Positions 30,369 to 40,001 of a stretch of 48,914 nucleotides of DNA are shown piece after piece. This DNA comes from Desulfuromonas sp. TF. Lineage in GTDB: Bacteria > Desulfobacterota > Desulfuromonadia > Desulfuromonadales > ATBO01. The first letter of the stretch is position 1. Each line of letters starts with the position of its first letter. The stretch spans positions 570,163 to 619,076 of the forward strand of contig NZ_KI421421.1 of NCBI RefSeq assembly GCF_000472285.1, read 5' to 3'. Under the pieces are notes generated by a model that did not search any database, was not told the origin of the DNA, and saw nothing but the letters and a program-made list of their open reading frames with translations. Made by a program: the position numbers and the translations under genes.

Positions 30369-31648
30369 CGCTGCACGTCCTTTTCCGGAGCCACCGATGC
30401 GCTGCGCCCAACGGAAGAGGCGTCCCCGGGGCTCTCCTCCAGGCGCAGGGCCATTCCCGGCACCGGCCCCGGAAGGGGGGAAACCACCAGGCGTTCGCCG
30501 GCTTCGATCCCCCCGGTCACCAGCACCTGCTCCCGGCCTCGGAAGGCGATCTCGATTTTGCGGACGTCCAGGCGGTTTTCGTCATCCATGACCCACAGGG
30601 TGTCGCCGTCGCGAAGCACGTCCCGTTCGATGGCCGTGGCCGAGGGGAGCTCCTGTCCCTCGATCTCCACCTGTAAGTAGGAGTCGATGAGCATTCGCGG
30701 AGCGCCGGCGTTCTCCTGCAGGAGGGCAAGGGGATCGGCAACCTCCACCAGCAGGCGCGCCATACGCCCCTGCTCCTCCAGACCCGCCGAGAGGCGGATC
30801 ACCTTCCCGGTTCGCCAGGCGCCTTCGCCCCACGCCGCCCGGTCGTAGATACGGACCCTGGAACCCGCTTCATTTTCCGAGTTGGGAATCCGAATCCAGC
30901 GAAGCTGGCTCACCGGCACGGAAACCTCCACCCAGTAGGAATCCGTGCCGATCAGGGTGGTCAGGGCCGTACCTTCGCTCACGCGGGTGCCGATGTTGAT
31001 CTCGCGGGTCTGAACCACGGCGTTGAAAGGGGCGGCTATCTCCGTGCGCCTGAGATTGATCCTGGCCTGTTCGAGCCGGGCCTGCGACGCCTCGAGAGCC
31101 GCACGCAGGTTGTCGAGCTGGGGCCGGCGCAGCATCAGGGAGGTTTCCTCCTCGCTGACCGTCTCGCCGAGCAGCTCGTATTCCTTCTGTGCCACCAGTT
31201 GATTTCCCTGTTCGATCTGAAGCTCCGATTCGGCCCTGGCAACTTCGCTGGCCAGCTGGCGGACCGCCAGGCGGTAGTCGGTGGGATCGATCCTGAGAAG
31301 GGTTTCACCCTTTCGGAAATGCCCTCCCGGCAGGAAATTGCCGGACATTTCGATGATCTCCCCGCTTACCTGGGGCCTGAGGCTCACCTCCCGGCTCGGC
31401 TTGACCGTCCCCATGGCGGACACGATGGACTTCTGCGGGGCGAATTCGATGGTCCGGACCTCGACCAGGGCGGCATTGCGCGTCTTTGGCTTCGGTCGTG
31501 CCTGGGGACTTGTCTCCATCAGCCAGAGGCTCAGAGCCACGCTGACGGCCAGCACGGCGAGCGGCAGAATGATCCGAAGCGCCAGCGCGGGGCGGCGTCG
31601 GGTCCGGCGGTCTGCGGTTCGTTTGTCGGAATCAGGTTGCTGCGACAT
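30365..31648 (-). CDS. RND efflux membrane fusion protein
   Basis: A 427-aa periplasmic adaptor (HlyD/AcrA family). It has a membrane anchor (residues 22-46), then VSLRPQVSGEIIEM and FRKGETLLRIDPTDYRLAV (lipoyl domain half), an alpha-hairpin (residues 105-180), RTREINIGTRVSEGTALT and beta-barrel domains. It links the pump to the outer membrane factor. There is no lipobox, so it is anchored by its N-terminal helix. Ribosome site AAGGTGA. Confidence 0.9.
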   Translation of the reverse strand: MSQQPDSDKRTADRRTRRRPALALRIILPLAVLAVSVALSLWLMETSPQARPKPKTRNAALVEVRTIEFAPQKSIVSAMGTVKPSREVSLRPQVSGEIIEMSGNFLPGGHFRKGETLLRIDPTDYRLAVRQLASEVARAESELQIEQGNQLVAQKEYELLGETVSEEETSLMLRRPQLDNLRAALEASQARLEQARINLRRTEIAAPFNAVVQTREINIGTRVSEGTALTTLIGTDSYWVEVSVPVSQLRWIRIPNSENEAGSRVRIYDRAAWGEGAWRTGKVIRLSAGLEEQGRMARLLVEVADPLALLQENAGAPRMLIDSYLQVEIEGQELPSATAIERDVLRDGDTLWVMDDENRLDVRKIEIAFRGREQVLVTGGIEAGERLVVSPLPGPVPGMALRLEESPGDASSVGRSASVAPEKDVQR

Positions 31649-31694
31649 GTTTATTCACCTTGTGCAACTTCTTATCACACGGAAAATGAAACGA

Positions 31695-31798
31695 GGTTCC
31701 CCTCTCTCTGTGGGAGAGGGTGCCCGAAGGGCGGGTGAGGGCTGCTTTTTGGGTGCGGTTCCCCCTCACCCTGGCCCTCTCCCTCAGGGAGAGGGAAC
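31695..31798. repeat. Inverted intergenic repeat in the efflux operon
   Basis: Two palindromic units face each other: one around CCTCTCTCTGTGGGAGAGG (31700-31719) and one around CCCTCTCCCTCAGGGAGAGG. The outer arms GTTCCCCTCT and AGAGGGAAC are complementary, and GGGTGAGGG pairs with CCCTCACCC. It looks like a dispersed bacterial REP-type element, lying between outer membrane factor and fusion protein genes, where it could lower downstream expression. Confidence 0.6.
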
Positions 31799-31817
31799 AA
31801 ATCTCTACGGGAATGTC

Positions 31818-33206
31818 CTACCCCGCTGCAACTTCGGCATTCGACCGCTTCATCTCCCATCCGCCGCCGAGGGCCCGGTAGAGATCGATACGGAACTCGA
31901 AGAGCTCGCGCAGGGCGGTGAGGCGGGTGCGCTGGAGGCGCTGGTAGGAGAGGAGGGCGTCCAGCACCCGCTGGTAATCGACGGCGCCGTTCAGGTAGCG
32001 GTCGCGCACCCTTTCGATGGCCCGCTTGGCCAACTCCAGCTGCTGATCGAGGCTGGCGATGTAAACCTTCTGCCACTGCTCCCGGGAGAGGGCGTCTTCG
32101 ACTTCGCCGAGGGAATCGAGCACGGTCTGGCCGTAAGTGTGCAGCGCTTCGGCGGCCACGGCTCGGGTCCGCTCGACCTCCGCCCGGCGCCGGCCGCCGT
32201 CGACGATGGGGCCGACCAGATTGGCCGCCAGCGAGGCCAGCCAGTTATCGAAGAGGTCCCGCACCTCTCCCCCCGAGGTGTCCAGGCCGGCGGCCAGGCT
32301 CAGCCGGGGAAAGCGGTCGGCGATCGCCGCGGCCACCCGGTGGTCGGCGGCCTGCAGGGAGTACCAGGCGCCGCGGACGTCGGGACGGCTGCGGACCAGT
32401 TCCGCCGGCAGACCCGTTTCAGGCAGGGGAGGGAACTTTCCGAATTCCACTTCGGCCGGCGCCACCTTTCGCAGGGGCGGCGCGCCCAGGAGAATCGCCA
32501 ACTGATGCTCCAGCACTTCGGCACGGCCTTCGACCAGGGCGATTTCACCGCGGTTCGATTCGACGAGCTGCCGCTGCTGAAGGACGTCGGCAATGCCGGC
32601 CCGGCCGGTACGGAACCGGAGGGTGATCAGCTCCAGAACCTTGTCGTTGATGTCGAGCTGTTCCTGCAGCAGGCGGATCTGGCCGTACTGTTCGATCAGC
32701 TGGTACCAGGTCGCGGCCACCTGGGACGACAGCGTAAGGGCTGCCGTCTGGAGGTCTTCGGCGCTGGCGCGGGCGTCGAGGTCGGCGGCGTCGCGGCTGG
32801 AGCGGATGCGCCCCCACAGGTCCGCTTCGTAGCCGGCCGCGACACCCAGACTGTAGTTCTCCCGCGTGCCGGTCAGCCCGTCTTCCCGGCCGCGGGTCTC
32901 GGCCACGCGGGCTTCGGCGTCCAGAGAGGGATAAAGATCGGCTCCGGCCCGGCGGGCAGCGGCCCGCGCCTGCTCCAGCCGGTCCCAGGCGCTCTGCAGG
33001 CTCAGATTGCCTTCCAGCGCCCGGTCGATGAGCCCGGCGAGGGTGTCGTCGGCGAAGGCCTGCCACCAGCGCTCCGGCAGCGGCGCTGCGCCGGAGATTG
33101 AAAAGGGCATTGAAGCGTCGACCGGCGCGGGACGATCGGGGAGCGCCGGTGCGCAGGCCGCCATCAGCACCGAGGCTGCGGCCAGTATCAGAATCTTGCC
33201 CTTCAT
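31818..33206 (-). CDS. RND efflux outer membrane lipoprotein (NodT/OprM family)
   Basis: A 462-aa outer membrane factor. The signal peptide ends in a lipobox (VLMAAC), and the mature part starts APALPDRP. Two repeats of helical/beta hairpin sequence follow, including LSLQSAWDRLEQARAAARRA, LEVELITLRFRTGRAGIADV-like segments and RYLNGAVDYQRVLDAL near the end. It forms the trimeric channel of the efflux pump. The start MKGKILIL has an AAGGAC site and is preferred over an upstream in-frame start. Confidence 0.9.
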   Translation of the reverse strand: MKGKILILAAASVLMAACAPALPDRPAPVDASMPFSISGAAPLPERWWQAFADDTLAGLIDRALEGNLSLQSAWDRLEQARAAARRAGADLYPSLDAEARVAETRGREDGLTGTRENYSLGVAAGYEADLWGRIRSSRDAADLDARASAEDLQTAALTLSSQVAATWYQLIEQYGQIRLLQEQLDINDKVLELITLRFRTGRAGIADVLQQRQLVESNRGEIALVEGRAEVLEHQLAILLGAPPLRKVAPAEVEFGKFPPLPETGLPAELVRSRPDVRGAWYSLQAADHRVAAAIADRFPRLSLAAGLDTSGGEVRDLFDNWLASLAANLVGPIVDGGRRRAEVERTRAVAAEALHTYGQTVLDSLGEVEDALSREQWQKVYIASLDQQLELAKRAIERVRDRYLNGAVDYQRVLDALLSYQRLQRTRLTALRELFEFRIDLYRALGGGWEMKRSNAEVAAG

Positions 33207-33513
33207 GTCGGTCCTTCTTGTCGCCATTCGATTTGATCCGGGACCCCGCTTGAGATGCTATTCATCTTACTAGCACGAATGCGGTCAGGAATTCCACAGG
33301 AACCATCCACCCCTTTTGCATTTCCATATTTCTTGCATATTTCCGGGCTCTCAGGGGAAAACGCACAGAGGAGGGAAGGTCGATTCCGGACTCCGCCTGG
33401 AACAATATTCTTGCGGGGCCGGGCCGTCACTGATACCATACCGCCCTTGACGGCACACAAGTTCACGGCACCCGGATACGGGATGATGGCTTTTCGCTCA
33501 GGAGACGCAACAG
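33207..33513. promoter_or_regulatory. Divergent promoter region, efflux operon / lipoprotein
   Basis: A 307-base gap between the leftward efflux operon and the rightward lipoprotein gene. Two copies of CATATTTC (33325-33332 and 33336-33343) stand 11 bases apart, a spacing expected for tandem OmpR-type regulator sites. No strong promoter is evident by eye. Confidence 0.35.
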
Positions 33514-34698
33514 ATGAAGATGGCAGTCTGGTTTTCGGGATACAAAAAATTTCTCCTCGTCTTGATGGGACTGGCCCTTCTGGGCGCCTGCGGCAGCGAG
33601 ACCGACGAGGATCTTACGACGCCGGCGCTCACCATGGATGCGATCGACCCCTCGACGTTCGACAAGGAGAAAACCCTCTCCGGTACGATCGAGGCCGGCG
33701 CCGGGCTCGATGTTTTCGTCAGCAGCAGCGCAAAGGTTGGGGAGATCAATATCGAGGATGGGACATGGAGCTGCACGATCAGCGATCTGGCGGTGGGGAA
33801 CAACCTGGTTACCGTCAGCGCCGACGACAGCCAGGGCAACACCAGCTCGCTGCAGTTCCTGCTGCTCTACGAAGTTATCAAGATCGACCAGGCCGACACA
33901 ACCACCGCGCAGCCCACCTCGACGGTTCACGGCCGCCTGGCTCCCGGCGCGAGCATCACCTCGGTCACCCTCAACGGGGACCCGGTGCCATCGCCGGTAC
34001 CAGAAAACGATGCCTTCAGTCTGTTCCTCGTGGGTCTTGTCCCGGGCAACAATGCGGTAAAGATCACCGCTCAGGACACCGAGACCGACACCCAGACAAT
34101 CTCCTTCACCATTGTCAGCGATGAAAATGCGGTTTCCCTGGCCATCGACAAACCTGTTATCCCCATCGAGGAGCACAGCCTGGTTTTGACGGGAACAGTG
34201 GGTGAGGGCGGGGAGGTCGCCGTTTCGGTGGAGCCTCAGGCGACCGTGGGGACTGTTGCATACCCAACGACAACCTCCTGGCAGGTCACCATTGACGATC
34301 TGGAGGAACGAGACAATATTATTACCGTAACCGCTGCGCAGGCAGAGAAAACGACCGCATCGGCCTGGACTCGGGTGGTTGTTGCCGATCCAACGCCGAC
34401 GGTGCTCACAACGGAGCCGGCGAATCTCGCCGAAAATGTCCTTCCCGACACCGTCTTGAAGGCCACCTTCAGCGAAGCCGTGGTCGCCTCCTCGGTCAAT
34501 GCAGCCACCTTCCTGCTTGCGAACGCGGGCGGTGCGGTTGCGGGAGAGGTCGCCTACAGCGCCGCCGATACATCCGCCACCTTCACCCCGGCCGCTCCTC
34601 TGGCTCCCGGCCCCTATACCGCCACCATCAGCGGCATAAAGGACCCGAACGGTAATCTCATCAATCACCCCTGGAATTTCACTGTCGTCGTCCAGTAA
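33514..34698 (+). CDS. Lipoprotein with Ig-like repeats and Big_5-like end
   Basis: A 394-aa protein with a lipobox (LALLGAC, Cys near residue 26) after a signal peptide starting about residue 11. Residues 45-300 contain roughly three beta-rich Ig-like repeats with the recurring GxNxVxVxAxD theme (GNNLVTVSADD, GNNAVKITAQD, RDNIITVTAAQ). Residues 305-394 resemble a Big_5/SbsA Ig-like domain (VLTTEPANLAENVLPDTVLK, ATFSEAV, YTATISGIKDPNGN). It is probably an outer-membrane-anchored adhesin or binding protein. A terminator follows. Confidence 0.75.
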   Translation: MKMAVWFSGYKKFLLVLMGLALLGACGSETDEDLTTPALTMDAIDPSTFDKEKTLSGTIEAGAGLDVFVSSSAKVGEINIEDGTWSCTISDLAVGNNLVTVSADDSQGNTSSLQFLLLYEVIKIDQADTTTAQPTSTVHGRLAPGASITSVTLNGDPVPSPVPENDAFSLFLVGLVPGNNAVKITAQDTETDTQTISFTIVSDENAVSLAIDKPVIPIEEHSLVLTGTVGEGGEVAVSVEPQATVGTVAYPTTTSWQVTIDDLEERDNIITVTAAQAEKTTASAWTRVVVADPTPTVLTTEPANLAENVLPDTVLKATFSEAVVASSVNAATFLLANAGGAVAGEVAYSAADTSATFTPAAPLAPGPYTATISGIKDPNGNLINHPWNFTVVVQ

Positions 34699-34745
34699 AG
34701 GCACCGGGAAAATTCCCGAAAAAAAACGCCTGGGAGTAAAAACAG

Positions 34746-34777
34746 AAAGGCCCACCCTGAAACAGGGGTGGGCCTTT
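34746..34777. terminator. Bidirectional terminator
   Basis: AAAGGCCCACCC (34746-34757) pairs perfectly with GGGTGGGCCTTT (34766-34777) across an 8-base loop. It sits between the ends of the convergent lipoprotein and helicase genes and can serve both. Confidence 0.85.
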
Positions 34778-34801
34778 GACTTATAGCTGTAGTCTGAAAC
34801 G

Positions 34802-36115
<1,314 letters not shown>

Positions 36116-36447
36116 GAATCAATCCTTCTCGTAACGCCGCAGGCGCGGATCGACCGGGGTCGGGCGCTTTGAAACGAAACGAACGGTGAAGTGGGCGTGC
36201 GCGACCGCAGGGACAAACGGCTGTACCTGAAAGGAAGGACGGCATGGCGCAACAGGTCTGGCATGAACGCATCGTCGCCAACCTGGAGTGCTGCCTGTTT
36301 CAGAAGGGAACTGAATTGCAGAAGGGTCAGGGATCGATGAAGCGGCGTCGGTAGCCGGATATGCCGGCACCGGTGAAAAATTGAATGGTAACGCCTGTCG
36401 TTAACGCTGAACTGCGAATGATACACCCTTCTGCGGAAAAGACAAGT
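36116..36447. other. Long leader of the helicase gene with a small opposite-strand ORF
   Basis: A 332-base gap upstream of the helicase gene. On the plus strand a 36-codon ORF (36244-36354) starts after GGAAGGACGGC and reads MAQQVWHERIVANLECC and onward; it could be a small protein or chance. For the helicase, the gap would be a long 5' leader, as is common for cold-regulated DEAD-box genes. No terminator or riboswitch was recognised. Confidence 0.3.
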
Positions 36448-36828
36448 TTATTTTCTTACCACCTCGACAAGATAGCCGTCGGGGTCGGCAATGAAATAGA
36501 ATTGCGCCGGTGCGCCAGGGAGTCCCTTGAGCGGCTTGGGTTCGAGGCCCAGCTCCTGGTGTTTCCGGTGCGAGGCCTCCAGGTCTTCAACCCCGACCGC
36601 CAAGTGTGAATAGCCGTCCCCCATCGTGTAGGGTTCGCTCCGGTCATGGTTGTGGGTCAGTTCCAGCTCGAAGTCTCCTCCCGGAGCGCGCAGGTAGCTG
36701 AGGGTGAACTTGTGCTCGGGAAAGTCCCGGCGCCGCGCGATCTCGAAGCCGAAGGCCTTCTGATAGAACGTTTCCGACGTTTCCAGGTCCAGCACCCGGA
36801 TGCAGGTGTGAATCATCTGATAGGTCAT
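36448..36828 (-). CDS. gloA: Lactoylglutathione lyase (glyoxalase I)
   Basis: A 126-aa VOC-fold protein close to E. coli GloA. It starts MIHTCIRVLDLETSETFYQK (metal-ligand His), has FELELTHN (Glu ligand), GYSHLAVGVED (His ligand) and DPDGYLVEVVRK (Glu ligand). All four metal ligands are present. It converts the hemithioacetal of methylglyoxal and glutathione to S-lactoylglutathione. The gene appears to stand alone. Confidence 0.9.
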   Translation of the reverse strand: MTYQMIHTCIRVLDLETSETFYQKAFGFEIARRRDFPEHKFTLSYLRAPGGDFELELTHNHDRSEPYTMGDGYSHLAVGVEDLEASHRKHQELGLEPKPLKGLPGAPAQFYFIADPDGYLVEVVRK

Positions 36829-36863
36829 GAGAAGTGCTCCTGTTGAGTTTGAAACCGCTGCTT

Positions 36864-37796
36864 TTAAACGGGCTCTCTGCCGAGGAATCGTTCAACCAGG
36901 GCCAGGAATTCCTCACACTTGAAGGGTTTGGCCAGAAAGGCGTCCATTCCTGTCTGTAGACACTTTTCCGGTTCATTCTTCATGGCATGGGCGGTCAGTG
37001 CAATGATCGGGACATGCCGGGATCCGCCTTCTTCCTTTTCCCTGATGCGCCGGGTCGCCTCGAATCCGTCCATCAGCGGCATCCGCAGGTCCATGAGGAT
37101 GAGATCGAACCGTTCCGATTCCCAGGCGGCCAGCCCCTCTTCCCCGGAAGTCGCCGTGACGACCTCCCACCCTTTGTTTTCGAGCATAATGCTGATCAGT
37201 TCGCGGATATCCGGCTCGTCCTCGAGCAGGAGAATACGAAGAGCCTGTTCCTGTTTATCAAGCTTTTCCCCTGACGGGTTCTGCGTCGCCTGTTCTGCCT
37301 CTTCCTTGGCCCGGCGAAATGTCTCCACTTGGATGCGGTCGGTAACGTCCTCGAAGGAGAGAAGGATTTCCTCCGATCCGTCGCATACCGTGATCTCCCG
37401 GGCATTCAACAGAAGGCTTCGCTGGCCCAGGAGCGGAAACTCATAAAGAAGCTCGAAATCCCGGATCTCTTGTTTTTTAGACAGCATATTTTCAAGCATC
37501 TCCTGCAGTCCCGGGAGATTCCATTGGCGCCTCCCCTGATCGTCGAGCAATTGGTCTTCCGTCTCCGAGGCCTTGGCATAATAGAACTTGTAAAAGGATC
37601 TGTTGGCCGAGACGATCCGCAGCTTTTTATCCAATATCAGCATGGGGGTGCGTACGGTGTCGATGATGCTATCCACGAGTCGGCGGGCGGTCTGGGTGGA
37701 AAATTCGATCTGATCGAAGATCTTTTCCCCTGCCGAAGTGCCATGAAAAGTGGCTGGAATGTAGGCTTGTTTACAACTGGATTCACCATCCGACAT
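36864..37796 (-). CDS. PAS domain-receiver protein lacking a kinase core
   Basis: A 310-aa protein. Residues 30-165 form a PAS domain (VDSIIDTVRTPMLILDKKLR, ending SFEDVTDRIQ). A short linker (FRRAKEEAEQATQ, then NPSGEKLDKQEQALR) leads to a full receiver domain (LLLEDEPDIRE, phospho-Asp in LILMDLRMPLMDG, ALTAHA, KPF). In hybrid kinases AKEEAEQAT normally leads into the HisKA domain; here the HisKA/HATPase part of about 240 residues is missing in frame. It may be a deletion product or a natural PAS-receiver protein. MSDGESS start chosen on GGGGGA. Confidence 0.8.
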   Translation of the reverse strand: MSDGESSCKQAYIPATFHGTSAGEKIFDQIEFSTQTARRLVDSIIDTVRTPMLILDKKLRIVSANRSFYKFYYAKASETEDQLLDDQGRRQWNLPGLQEMLENMLSKKQEIRDFELLYEFPLLGQRSLLLNAREITVCDGSEEILLSFEDVTDRIQVETFRRAKEEAEQATQNPSGEKLDKQEQALRILLLEDEPDIRELISIMLENKGWEVVTATSGEEGLAAWESERFDLILMDLRMPLMDGFEATRRIREKEEGGSRHVPIIALTAHAMKNEPEKCLQTGMDAFLAKPFKCEEFLALVERFLGREPV

Positions 37797-38012
37797 GAAA
37801 TATCCCCCATTCATACGAATTCGGCAAAGCCGAGTGCATCAGTTGCTCACCCTCCATTTATTTCATTATTCACGGACGCTAAGAAATACTAACGTCAAGA
37901 AATGCATTGTCAATCCTGACAAACGTCCAAATGTGCCAAGTAGCGAAGTTTTTACGGCCGAGAAGGAATCCAGGATTCACGGATGACTTGCGGCACCTGC
38001 GGCAATAAAATC

Positions 38013-38042
38013 TTGACAGCTTTTTTTCTGTTGTTTTACTAT
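38013..38042 (+). promoter_or_regulatory. Promoter of the leader/acetolactate synthase unit
   Basis: -35 TTGACA (38013-38018) and -10 TACTAT (38037-38042) with an 18-base spacer lie 27 bases before the leader peptide start. AGGAGAG follows as ribosome site for the leader. Confidence 0.7.
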
Positions 38043-38068
38043 GAAGACCACACAGGAGAGATAAAGCG

Positions 38069-38128
38069 ATGTTTCATCAAACAATAAAGATCAGTCTTCT
38101 TCCGGTAGTCGTAGTCGTCGTAACCTGA
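38069..38128 (+). CDS. ilvL: Valine-rich ilv leader peptide
   Basis: A 19-aa reading frame, MFHQTIKISLLPVVVVVVT, with six Val codons in a row plus two Leu and two Ile. It sits between a promoter and a Rho-independent terminator upstream of acetolactate synthase. This is the classic branched-chain amino acid attenuator: with charged Val-tRNA plentiful the ribosome runs through and the terminator forms; when Val is short the ribosome stalls on the Val codons and the synthase is transcribed. Confidence 0.85.
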   Translation: MFHQTIKISLLPVVVVVVT

Positions 38129-38163
38129 CGGCTCGCCGCTACCGACGTCTGACCAAACACGAC

Positions 38164-38198
38164 AAGGAGCGCGGGCAAAATCCCGCGCTCCTTTTTTT
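38164..38198 (+). terminator. Attenuator terminator
   Basis: GGAGCGCGGG (38166-38175) pairs with CCCGCGCTCC (38182-38191) across a 6-base loop, followed by seven T. It lies 37 bases after the leader stop and 72 bases before the synthase start, so it is the regulated terminator of the leader. Confidence 0.85.
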
Positions 38199-38210
38199 AA
38201 TCGTAAAAAA

Positions 38211-38245
38211 GGGCCGCGGGATCTGATCCTCGCGGCCTTTGCTTT
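38211..38245 (+). terminator. Second hairpin of the leader
   Basis: GGCCGCG (38212-38218) pairs with CGCGGCC (38231-38237), extendable through GGAT/ATCC-like bases, followed by TTTGCTTTT. It follows the attenuator closely and may be a second, weaker terminator or a leader structure that affects ribosome access to the synthase start. Confidence 0.5.
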
Positions 38246-38270
38246 TACAACCCGAAAGAGGAGGATTTCA

Positions 38271-39956
38271 ATGATGAAAACCGGAGCTCAAATCCTGCTG
38301 GAATGCCTCAAGCGCGAAGGGGTGGATACCATTTTCGGATATCCCGGCGCCCGAACCCTGCTGGTGCACGACGCCCTGCACGGTAACCCCGATTTCCGAC
38401 ACATCCTGGTGCGGCACGAGCAGGGGGCGGCCCATGCCGCCGACGGCTACGCCCGCAGCACGGGGAAGGTCGGCGTCTGCCTGACCACCTCCGGCCCTGG
38501 GGCGACGAACCTGGTGACCGGCATAGCCACCGCCTACATGGACTCGGTCCCGATGGTGGCCCTGACCTGCCAGGTGACCACGGCCGACATCGGCAACGAC
38601 GCTTTCCAGGAGGCGGACATGGTGGGGATTACCCGTCCAATCACCAAGCACAGCTACCTGGTGACCGACGTCAAGGACCTGGCCCGCATCATCCGCGAGG
38701 CATTCCACGTCGCCAGCACCCGCCGCCCTGGGCCGGTGCTGGTCGACCTGCCCAGTGACGTGCTCGCGGCAATGGCGGACGGTAAGATTCCCGATCGGGT
38801 CGGCCGACGGGGTTACCAGGAGGCTCCCATGCTGAACAAAAGACAGCTCGTGAGAGCGGCGGAGGTCATCAACGCGGCCAGGCGCCCGCTGATCTACGCC
38901 GGAGGGGGCGTCATCATGGCCGAGGCGGTTTCCGACCTGCGAAACCTGGCGGAGAAGGGAGGGATTCCGGTGACCCACACCCTGATGGCCATCGGGGCCA
39001 TGGATACCTCATCCCCACTGTCCATCGGCATGCTCGGGATGTACGGAGCCTGGTACGCCAACAAGGCCGTCGATGAATGCGACTGTCTCATTGCGGTCGG
39101 CGCCCGCTTCGACGACCGGGTGACGGGCCGGCTCGACTCCTTCGCCCCCAACGCCCGCATCATCCACATCGACATCGACCCGTCGAGCATCCGCAAGAAT
39201 GTTCAGGTGGAAGTCCCCATCGTCGCCGACGCCCGGCAGGCTCTGGAGGGACTGGTGGAAATGATCGAGGAAAAAAGGCACGAAGGATGGATGGGCGAGA
39301 TCCGCGCATGGAAACAGGAGGCGCCGCTTCCCCGTCCGCAGAGCGATACGCCGGTCCCCCACGAGATCATCGAGGCCATCTCCGCCGTGGCCGGCGAGAC
39401 CCCGGTGGTCGCCTCCGACGTCGGTCTGTCGCAGATGTGGACGGCCAACTATTTCGGTTTCCCGGCTCCGCGCCAGTACATCACCAGCGGCGGACTCGGC
39501 ACCATGGGGTTTGCCCTGCCGGCGGCTCTCGGGGCGGCCATCGGAAATCCCGGCCGTCCCGTCTTCGCCATCAACGGCGACGGCGCCTTCCAGATGAACG
39601 TGCAGGAGCTGGCCACCTGCTCCCACTACATGATTCCGGTCAAGACCATCATCCTCAACAACGGCAAGCTCGGCATGGTGCGCCAGTTCCAGAAGGTCTT
39701 CCTCAAGGAGCGCTTCGCCGCCACCTGCCTCGGCCGGGGAGTCGACTTCTGCATGGTGGCCCGGGGCTTCGGCGTCGCGGCCTTCAAGGTCACCCGCAAG
39801 GAGGACCTGGTCCCGACCCTGGCCAAGGCGGTAGCGACGCCCGGACCCGTGGTGGTCGATGTGGATATCCACCCCGACTGCTACAGCTTTCCCATGGTGC
39901 CCCCGGGGAAGAAGGCGATCGAGGCGATTTTCTCTCCCGAGGAGTGGGAAGGGTGA
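38271..39956 (+). CDS. ilvB: Acetolactate synthase, large (catalytic) subunit
   Basis: A 561-aa ThDP enzyme making acetolactate from pyruvate, first step of Val/Leu synthesis. The catalytic Glu is in VRHEQGAAHAADGYAR. FAD-region sequence is RFDDRVTGRLDSFAP; the ThDP/Mg motif is NGDGAFQMNVQEL ... NNGKLGMVRQ. The N-terminal motif reads GYPGARTLLVHDAL instead of the usual GYPGGAVLPIYDAL, a noticeable variation. AGGAGG site; either of two adjacent ATG codons may start. No small regulatory subunit (ilvN/ilvH) gene follows; the next gene is convergent. Confidence 0.9.
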   Translation: MMKTGAQILLECLKREGVDTIFGYPGARTLLVHDALHGNPDFRHILVRHEQGAAHAADGYARSTGKVGVCLTTSGPGATNLVTGIATAYMDSVPMVALTCQVTTADIGNDAFQEADMVGITRPITKHSYLVTDVKDLARIIREAFHVASTRRPGPVLVDLPSDVLAAMADGKIPDRVGRRGYQEAPMLNKRQLVRAAEVINAARRPLIYAGGGVIMAEAVSDLRNLAEKGGIPVTHTLMAIGAMDTSSPLSIGMLGMYGAWYANKAVDECDCLIAVGARFDDRVTGRLDSFAPNARIIHIDIDPSSIRKNVQVEVPIVADARQALEGLVEMIEEKRHEGWMGEIRAWKQEAPLPRPQSDTPVPHEIIEAISAVAGETPVVASDVGLSQMWTANYFGFPAPRQYITSGGLGTMGFALPAALGAAIGNPGRPVFAINGDGAFQMNVQELATCSHYMIPVKTIILNNGKLGMVRQFQKVFLKERFAATCLGRGVDFCMVARGFGVAAFKVTRKEDLVPTLAKAVATPGPVVVDVDIHPDCYSFPMVPPGKKAIEAIFSPEEWEG

Positions 39957-40001
39957 GAGGGCGGAAGGGCGACGGGTAACGGCGGTTAATAACCAGAAAG
40001 G

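Noticed and set aside
33255-34124. Open frame overlapping the lipoprotein gene
   Set aside because: Low-complexity Arg/Gly translation in the wrong frame; the lipoprotein frame has a signal peptide and Ig-like repeats.
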